The notes under the pieces were generated by a model that was given only the letters and a program-made list of their open reading frames with translations, made no database searches and was not told the DNA's origin. This document shows positions 6,409-10,951 of a DNA stretch of 10,951 nt, in pieces (the stretch's first letter is position 1; the number at the start of each line of letters is the position of its first letter). The DNA comes from JAJFKJ01 sp964443025 (lineage in GTDB: Bacteria > Pseudomonadota > Gammaproteobacteria > JABCZS01): the NCBI GenBank assembly GCA_964443025.1, contig CAYUEL010000074.1:1-10951 (forward strand), written 5' to 3'. Made by a program: the position numbers and the translations under genes.

Positions 6409-8010
6409 TTGAAAGGGACCAACGTTAATTATGTTGCAACCGGGGGTGCCTTTTTAGTCACCCTCGTTGTTTTTATTCCGCTGATAGGTTTAATGTTGGG
6501 ATTAATCGATCCCATTCCGCATCCATTCTTAAAAACAACACCCACATTTGTGAGTTTATTGCAACAAACCGGCGCGCTAAAAATGCTTTGGAATACGATT
6601 GTTTTAGCGATCTCTGTTTCATTAGCCGCTGTTTGCATGGGAACATGGTTGGCTTATATGCAACAACGCGCCAATTACCCAGGTCGAAAATTATTAAGCT
6701 TATTATGTTTAATGCCGCTCGCGATGCCCAGTTATTTATTAGCCGCAACGTTACGTGAAAGTTTGGGTCCGGGTGGTTTTGTTGGGCGAACATTTGATTT
6801 GCCGATGTTCACTGGTTTTTGGCCGGCTTTTATTGTACTTGTGTTAACAACGGTTCCATTCGTACAATTACTCGTGAATGCAACATTAGCAAAATCCTCG
6901 AGCGCAGAAGAAGAAGCGGCACGTACATTAGGGGCTAATCATTGGGACGTATTTCGTTATGTGATTATGCCGCGATTACGTCCGAGTTTTGCCTTTGCGA
7001 TTTTAATTGCGCAATTGTATGTCATCAGTGATTTCGGTGCGGTGGCTGTTTTAGATTATCAGGTATTAACGTGGCGATTGTATCAATCGGTGGATCATCA
7101 GCAATTGCAAGAAGCAACTTTATTAGGTTTTGCCTTGTTGTTAATTACATTGCCGCTATTAATGTTATCACGTCGCATTCATGGGGTTGTACCGAAGACA
7201 TTGCAAGTGAGCAACGCGCGTTCACCCAAATCAAAAAAACTCAGCACACAAGCGTTGTGTGTGACGTATGCAATTCAAACAGTGGTTATTGGTTTAGGTG
7301 TGTTATTACCGGTGATAACGTTATTGATATGGATTTGGATGGGATTTGAATATAACAATGTATTTGCGAGTTTGGCGCAACCCTTAATAGATAGCGCGTG
7401 GATTACTCTAGTGGGTTCTTTATTTGTCGTGATATTAGCATTTTTCCCCGCATGGTACACGGCGAGAAGTCATAATAAATCATCATGGGTGGTAGAACAA
7501 ATGACGTACCTCAGTAGCGCATTACCCGGTGTATTATTGGCGTTCGGATTAATATTAACGGCATTGTTTATTAGCCGTTATTTAGAATGGAATAATTTAT
7601 ATCCCTGGTTATTATCGAGCGGAATTTTATTATTGCTCGGATATGCGATGCGATTTTTAGCAGAATCCTACGCGCCTTTAAAAGCCGCTATTTTAATGCT
7701 GGATCCACGTGAAAAAGACAGCGCGCGATTATTAGGTGCAACGGATTGGCAATGGTTTAAACGCGTTGCATTGCCCACATTAAAACCAGGTGTATTAACG
7801 GCGTTCGTATTGGTTGCATTGGCGATCATTAAAGAGTTGCCCGTCACATTATTATTAGGCGGCGCGATGGGCGTGCGACCGTTAAGTTTCCGTATCTTTG
7901 ATCGTTATCAAGAAGCTTTTTTGCATGATGTCGGATTGGCAGGAATTGTGTTATTGTTGTTTTCGTTTATCTTGACGCTCATATTATTAAAATGGAGACG
8001 GTATGCCTGA
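6409..8010 (+). CDS. fbpB: Ferric iron ABC transporter, fused double permease
   Basis: The 533-residue inner-membrane protein has two binding-protein-dependent permease domains in one chain, as usual for FbpB/FutB. Many hydrophobic helices are visible, for example 14-32, 60-84, 140-158, 194-212, 238-254, 287-311, 330-350, 372-390, 400-416, 460-478 and 508-528. Each half has the cytoplasmic EAA loop that docks on the ATPase: EEAARTLGANHWDVF (168-182) and KDSARLLGATDWQWF (436-450), followed by MPRLRP and LPTLKP. The start is taken as TTG at 6409, one base after the fbpA stop, because no in-frame ATG occurs before Met29, which lies inside the first helix. No good ribosome binding site precedes the TTG, so translation may be coupled to fbpA. 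The gene overlaps fbpC by 8 bp. Confidence 0.9.
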   Translation: MKGTNVNYVATGGAFLVTLVVFIPLIGLMLGLIDPIPHPFLKTTPTFVSLLQQTGALKMLWNTIVLAISVSLAAVCMGTWLAYMQQRANYPGRKLLSLLCLMPLAMPSYLLAATLRESLGPGGFVGRTFDLPMFTGFWPAFIVLVLTTVPFVQLLVNATLAKSSSAEEEAARTLGANHWDVFRYVIMPRLRPSFAFAILIAQLYVISDFGAVAVLDYQVLTWRLYQSVDHQQLQEATLLGFALLLITLPLLMLSRRIHGVVPKTLQVSNARSPKSKKLSTQALCVTYAIQTVVIGLGVLLPVITLLIWIWMGFEYNNVFASLAQPLIDSAWITLVGSLFVVILAFFPAWYTARSHNKSSWVVEQMTYLSSALPGVLLAFGLILTALFISRYLEWNNLYPWLLSSGILLLLGYAMRFLAESYAPLKAAILMLDPREKDSARLLGATDWQWFKRVALPTLKPGVLTAFVLVALAIIKELPVTLLLGGAMGVRPLSFRIFDRYQEAFLHDVGLAGIVLLLFSFILTLILLKWRRYA

Positions 8011-9064
8011 AGCCCTTCCGCTGGATATTTGCAATTTGAATCATCGTTATGCGAATGCGGATGATAATGTGTTGCACAATATTAATTTAATGCTGGAACC
8101 CGGCGAGTTCATGGCGATATTGGGTCCCTCGGGTTGCGGTAAATCGACATTGTTGCGTGCGGTGGCAGGATTGGTAACGCCCGATTATGGCTCGATTCGC
8201 ATTAACGGTGAAATCGTTGTCACGAGTGGCCGCGAAAAAGTTCCTGCTGAATTACGTCATGTCGGCATGGTATTTCAAGATTATGCTTTGTTTCCTTACA
8301 TGACGGTCAGCGAAAACATTGCGTTTGGATTAAAACATCAAAAATTGAAAATGAATAAAGAAGAACAATTAGAACGTGTATCACAATTATTAAAACTCAT
8401 TAACATGGAAGAGTTTGCTGATCGTTACCCTGCGGAATTATCCGGTGGGCAACAGCAACGTGTGGCATTGGCACGCGCATTGGCACCCAAACCTAAATTG
8501 TTATTATTAGATGAACCCTTTGCGAATGTCGATTACAATTTGCGACAATCACTCGGCGAACAATTACAAATGTTAGTGAAACAAGAAGGTGTGAGTGTGT
8601 TGATGGTGACGCATGATCGCCAAGAGGCCTTTGGATTAGCGGATAAAGTGGCTATTTTAGATAATTGTTTAGGCAGCGCACGTATTGTGCAATGCGATAC
8701 ACCCGAAGTGGTTTACCAACATCCCGTGAACCAATGTGCCGCAGAATTATCAGGCCCGGGATTATTGCTGGAAGTGGAAGCGCAGGGTTTAACAGCTGAA
8801 ACAGCATTAGGCGAAATTACCTTAGTGAATGCTCTTCAAGGTAAAGGCAAAGTCGTGATTCGCCCCGAGATGGCGAAATTTACGCAAGATTCATCGGGAA
8901 ATGCTTTGGTGATTGCACGATCCTATCAAGGTAAAAATTACCGCATCTTATGTAAAACCGAATTAGGCAATATATTAGCGGAATCATCGGATAAAATCCC
9001 GCCCGCCCTAGGCGCTGTGGGACAAGTGCATATCAACGCTCCTTGTTGGGTGTTGCCGGGGTAG
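8003..9064 (+). CDS. fbpC: Ferric iron ABC transporter, ATP-binding protein
   Basis: The 353-residue ATPase would power Fe(III) import through FbpB at the cytoplasmic face. All nucleotide-binding motifs are intact: Walker A GPSGCGKST (41-49), Q-loop Gln92 in VFQDYALFPYM, signature LSGGQQQR (146-153), Walker B LLLLDEPF (166-173) and H-loop His204 in MVTHDR. A C-terminal region of about 100 residues (255-353, with RPEMAKF and YQGKNYRI) resembles the TOBE/regulatory domain of FbpC/PotA-type ATPases. The ATG lies in the last codons of fbpB, implying translational coupling. It is the last gene of the operon. Its stop is 13 bp before an inverted-repeat element that may end the transcript. Confidence 0.94.
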   Translation: MPEALPLDICNLNHRYANADDNVLHNINLMLEPGEFMAILGPSGCGKSTLLRAVAGLVTPDYGSIRINGEIVVTSGREKVPAELRHVGMVFQDYALFPYMTVSENIAFGLKHQKLKMNKEEQLERVSQLLKLINMEEFADRYPAELSGGQQQRVALARALAPKPKLLLLDEPFANVDYNLRQSLGEQLQMLVKQEGVSVLMVTHDRQEAFGLADKVAILDNCLGSARIVQCDTPEVVYQHPVNQCAAELSGPGLLLEVEAQGLTAETALGEITLVNALQGKGKVVIRPEMAKFTQDSSGNALVIARSYQGKNYRILCKTELGNILAESSDKIPPALGAVGQVHINAPCWVLPG

Positions 9065-9077
9065 GGTTACAAGTTAT

Positions 9078-9302
9078 CCCTCACCCCAGCCCTCTCCCGC
9101 GTTCAATTTATATACACAATTTAAACTCACTTCGCGGGAGAGGGGGCAATTCTTTCAAGTTCCCTCTCCCGCCCTGCAATAGTTTGAAAAAACTAAATAT
9201 TGAAGAGCGGGAGAGAGGGCAATTCTTTCAAGTTCCCTCTCCCGCCCTACAATAGTTTGAAAAAACTAAATATTGAAGAGCGGGAGAGGGCTAGGGTGAG
9301 GG
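9078..9302. repeat. 225-bp inverted-repeat (MITE/REP-like) element
   Basis: The element is bounded by 23-bp inverted ends (9078-9100 and 9280-9302) that match at 22 of 23 positions and begin CCCTCACCC. Inside are three successive hairpins built from CCCTCTCCCGC and GCGGGAGAGGG: 9090-9144, 9162-9219 (right arm with a 2-base AG insertion) and 9235-9290. It separates convergent fbpC and tgt and could terminate both. No transposase and no obvious target-site duplication is visible. CCCTCACCC...CCCTCTCCC repeats occur in many proteobacterial genomes. Confidence 0.85.
9145..9290. repeat. 73-bp direct tandem duplication inside the element
   Basis: Two adjacent 73-bp units (9145-9217 and 9218-9290) are nearly identical. 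Differences include G9176/A9249 and the last bases of the units. Each contains a left arm CCCTCTCCCGC, a small perfect hairpin TAGTTT-GAAA-AAACTA (9180-9195 in unit 1) with a GNRA-type loop, and a right arm GCGGGAGAG. Confidence 0.92.
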
Positions 9303-10457
9303 TGAACTAATAATCTCTCGCATCACTTTGCACACTTCATGCATCACGTGCACATTATGAATGCAGGCAAGATTTTGATACGCGGCAAGTTTATCTTTAA
9401 ATAAATAATGCAAATACGCGCGAGAATAATGCGTGCAGGTATAACAAGAACAATCTTCCATGATGGGTCGTTCATCATTTTTATAGATGGATTTTTTAAT
9501 CAAAATACGTCCGCGATCATCGCCCTCATGATTTTCAAATTTCACCCAATTATTAACCTTAGCAATCTTTCCATGATATAAAGCACCGTGCCGCGCATTA
9601 CGCGTAGGCGCCACACAATCAAATATATCAACTCCCAATGCAACCACATCGATTAAATCTTGCGGCATCAATCCGACACCCATTGTGTAACGGATTTTAT
9701 TTTCAGGTAACATGGGTCGAACCCATTCAATCACTTCTTGCGTTTTGATCATATCAAAACCGATGATTTCGCCACCAATGGCAATACCATCGAGCGGTGA
9801 ATTCACGATCATTTCCGTACTTTGTTCGCGCAAGTCTCGAAAACTTCCGCCTTGAATAATGCCAAACAATGCTTGTGCATTTCCATAAGGTGTATTCGGC
9901 GATTGCATGTGCGTTTCAATTGATTGCATCAACCAACGGTGCGTGCGATCCATTGCTTTCAATGCCGCCTCACGTCCGCCTTCTTCAGGCGTGCATTCAT
10001 CAAATGCCATGATAATATCCGCGCCAATAATCTTTTGCGCTTGAATCGATGATTGTGGTGTTAAATGCACTATTTTACCCGTGAGGGGATGTTTAAAATG
10101 CGCGCCGTCTTCATCAATTTTACAAATCTTTTTATTTTGCGATAAGCTAAATACTTGAAACCCACCGCTATCGGTGAGCATGGGTTTGTGCCAATCCATA
10201 AATGGATGCATCCCGCCGGCATGTTCAATGATTTCCATGCCAGGCGATACCAACATATGGTACGTATTGCCGCCCAAAATAATCTGGCTTCCCGCTTCAA
10301 TCAATTGCGGTGTTGTCATCTGATTCACAAAAGCACGGGTTGCCACCGGCATAAACGCCGGCGTTTCCACCATCCCATGAGGGGTCGTAAACCGCATCAC
10401 CCTGGCGTGATTATCCGGGTGTTTGGCAATAAGTTCTGTTGAGAAGGTGGTTTTCAT
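9291..10457 (-). CDS. tgt: tRNA-guanine(34) transglycosylase (Tgt), divergent pocket
   Basis: Tgt exchanges guanine-34 of GUN-anticodon tRNAs for a 7-deazaguanine on the path to queuosine. The 388-residue product keeps the catalytic apparatus: Asp96 in TDSGGFQVFSL, DEC at 153-155, IIQGG (200-204), nucleophile Asp280 in FDCVAPTRNARHG, and the zinc site C336-x-C338-x2-C341-x25-H367. The segment that reads GGLAVGE in preQ1-type enzymes reads GGEIIGF here (228-234). The start is the ATG at 10457, whose MKTTF N-terminus fits the family; a GTG at 10493 would add 12 unfamiliar residues. Neither has a clear ribosome binding site. The last codons and the stop (9291-9293) lie within the inverted-repeat element, so the native C-terminus may have been replaced by SSPSP. 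No queuosine synthesis gene is adjacent. Confidence 0.93.
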   Translation of the reverse strand: MKTTFSTELIAKHPDNHARVMRFTTPHGMVETPAFMPVATRAFVNQMTTPQLIEAGSQIILGGNTYHMLVSPGMEIIEHAGGMHPFMDWHKPMLTDSGGFQVFSLSQNKKICKIDEDGAHFKHPLTGKIVHLTPQSSIQAQKIIGADIIMAFDECTPEEGGREAALKAMDRTHRWLMQSIETHMQSPNTPYGNAQALFGIIQGGSFRDLREQSTEMIVNSPLDGIAIGGEIIGFDMIKTQEVIEWVRPMLPENKIRYTMGVGLMPQDLIDVVALGVDIFDCVAPTRNARHGALYHGKIAKVNNWVKFENHEGDDRGRILIKKSIYKNDERPIMEDCSCYTCTHYSRAYLHYLFKDKLAAYQNLACIHNVHVMHEVCKVMREIISSPSP

Positions 10458-10576
10458 AGGGGGTATTTTAGCGGGTGCGGCTATGTATTGCACGGAAATA
10501 GATTTACTACTGGAAATTCAATAGGTTATGTAAATAATATCTTCCCTATTGATTTATGAGCTTACCTATGCTTTAA

Positions 10577-10599
10577 TTTTAGAATCGTTAATTCTAAAA
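10577..10599. promoter_or_regulatory. AT-rich perfect palindrome, possible operator
   Basis: TTTTAGAAT (10577-10585) and ATTCTAAAA (10591-10599) are perfect 9-bp inverted arms around CGTTA. A wider, overlapping inverted pair, TAATTTTAG (10574-10582) and CTAAAATTA (10605-10613), reuses the same half-site. It ends only 19 bases before the start of the ATPase gene, in the 161-bp gap divergent from tgt. No T-run or upstream gene makes a terminator likely, so a repressor site is the better reading, but this is unproven. Confidence 0.5.
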
Positions 10600-10618
10600 A
10601 TAGGCTAAAATTAGAAAG

Positions 10619-10951
10619 ATGGTTTCGAGAATTCTACATGACCCGTTAAAGAACCGGAAGAGCTTTTTCTTACTGGGGCCTCGTGGCACTGGTAAAACCT
10701 TCTGGATCCGAGAGCAGTTGCCAAAGGCGGTATACATCGATTTACTCAATACAGAAGCTTACACACAGCTTCTAGCCAATCCTCATCGGCTTGAGGATTA
10801 TATTCCAAAAGGTTATACGGATTGGATAGTCATCGATGAAGTACAACGTGTACCGGAATTGCTTAATGAAGTTCACCGTTTAATTGAATCTAAACACCAT
10901 GTATTTGTTCTTACAGGTTCCAGTGCACGGGGGCTTCGTAAAAAAGGTGTT
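10619..10951 (+). CDS. AAA_14/DUF4143-type ATPase, N-terminal part (3' end outside window)
   Basis: An open frame from the ATG at 10619 runs to the window end and encodes 111 residues. It shows the N-terminal P-loop domain of the AAA_14/DUF4143 ATPases: FFLLGPRGTGKT with Walker A G20-P-R-G-T-G-K-T27, YIDLLN (39-44), RLEDYI (57-62), Walker B IVIDEVQRVPELL (70-82) and a sensor-like FVLTGSSAR (96-104). The family is widespread in bacteria and archaea. Its role is poorly known, and members often occur as isolated, horizontally moving genes. An in-frame TAG just upstream (10601-10603) leaves this ATG as the first ATG in the frame. Only a weak AGAAAG lies against the ATG. The C-terminal DUF4143 region cannot be seen. 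Confidence 0.85.
   Translation, partial: MVSRILHDPLKNRKSFFLLGPRGTGKTFWIREQLPKAVYIDLLNTEAYTQLLANPHRLEDYIPKGYTDWIVIDEVQRVPELLNEVHRLIESKHHVFVLTGSSARGLRKKGV

Noticed and set aside
9043..9255. 70-codon plus-strand reading frame after fbpC
   Set aside because: It is made of repeat-element sequence and repeats its own peptide because of the 73-bp duplication. No ribosome binding site or family resemblance.
9078..9302. CRISPR array
   Set aside because: There are only two direct units, with no separate unique spacers of even length, and the units are hairpin-rich. No cas genes are present.

Overview
The window looks like the chromosome of an AT-leaning gammaproteobacterium, most probably from the order Legionellales (Coxiella/Legionella/Diplorickettsia-like). 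This placement is inferred from carB-greA gene order, protein resemblance, a eukaryotic-type protein kinase beside ordinary metabolic genes, and GTCATTGCGAG-type palindromic repeats between genes. No rRNA or other definitive marker is present.

Layout, left to right. (1) The 3' end of carB runs almost directly into greA, a conserved pyrimidine/transcription-fidelity gene pair. (2) After a 96-bp palindromic repeat comes a plus-strand group: a MazG/PRA-PH-like nucleotide pyrophosphohydrolase followed by two tandem paralogous proteins of about 200 aa. I read these two as divergent peroxiredoxin-like (thioredoxin-fold) proteins. The group ends at a strong bidirectional hairpin terminator shared with a convergent small membrane protein that resembles DUF6789. 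(3) A stand-alone protein kinase of 433 aa has nearly all catalytic motifs and a helical N-terminal extension. (4) A complete ferric-iron ABC importer operon, fbpA-fbpB-fbpC, is tightly packed. Its promoter has its -35 hexamer over the kinase stop codon and its -10 inside a Fur-box-like operator. A second copy of the palindromic repeat forms the mRNA leader. (5) A 225-bp inverted-repeat element with an internal 73-bp tandem duplication sits between fbpC and the convergent tgt gene and supplies the last codons of tgt. (6) tgt encodes a tRNA-guanine transglycosylase whose substrate-pocket signature differs from the textbook preQ1-type enzymes. (7) The window ends inside a divergently oriented AAA_14/DUF4143-type ATPase gene preceded by an AT-rich palindrome.

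Functional themes. Iron uptake (FbpABC) appears to be iron-repressed. The pyrophosphohydrolase plus two redoxin-like proteins could form a nucleotide-sanitation/oxidative-stress group, but that is inference. The kinase and the unusual Tgt are the best hints of host association. I found no CRISPR array, tRNA, rRNA, prophage or complete insertion sequence. No gene-free stretch exceeds 300 bases.
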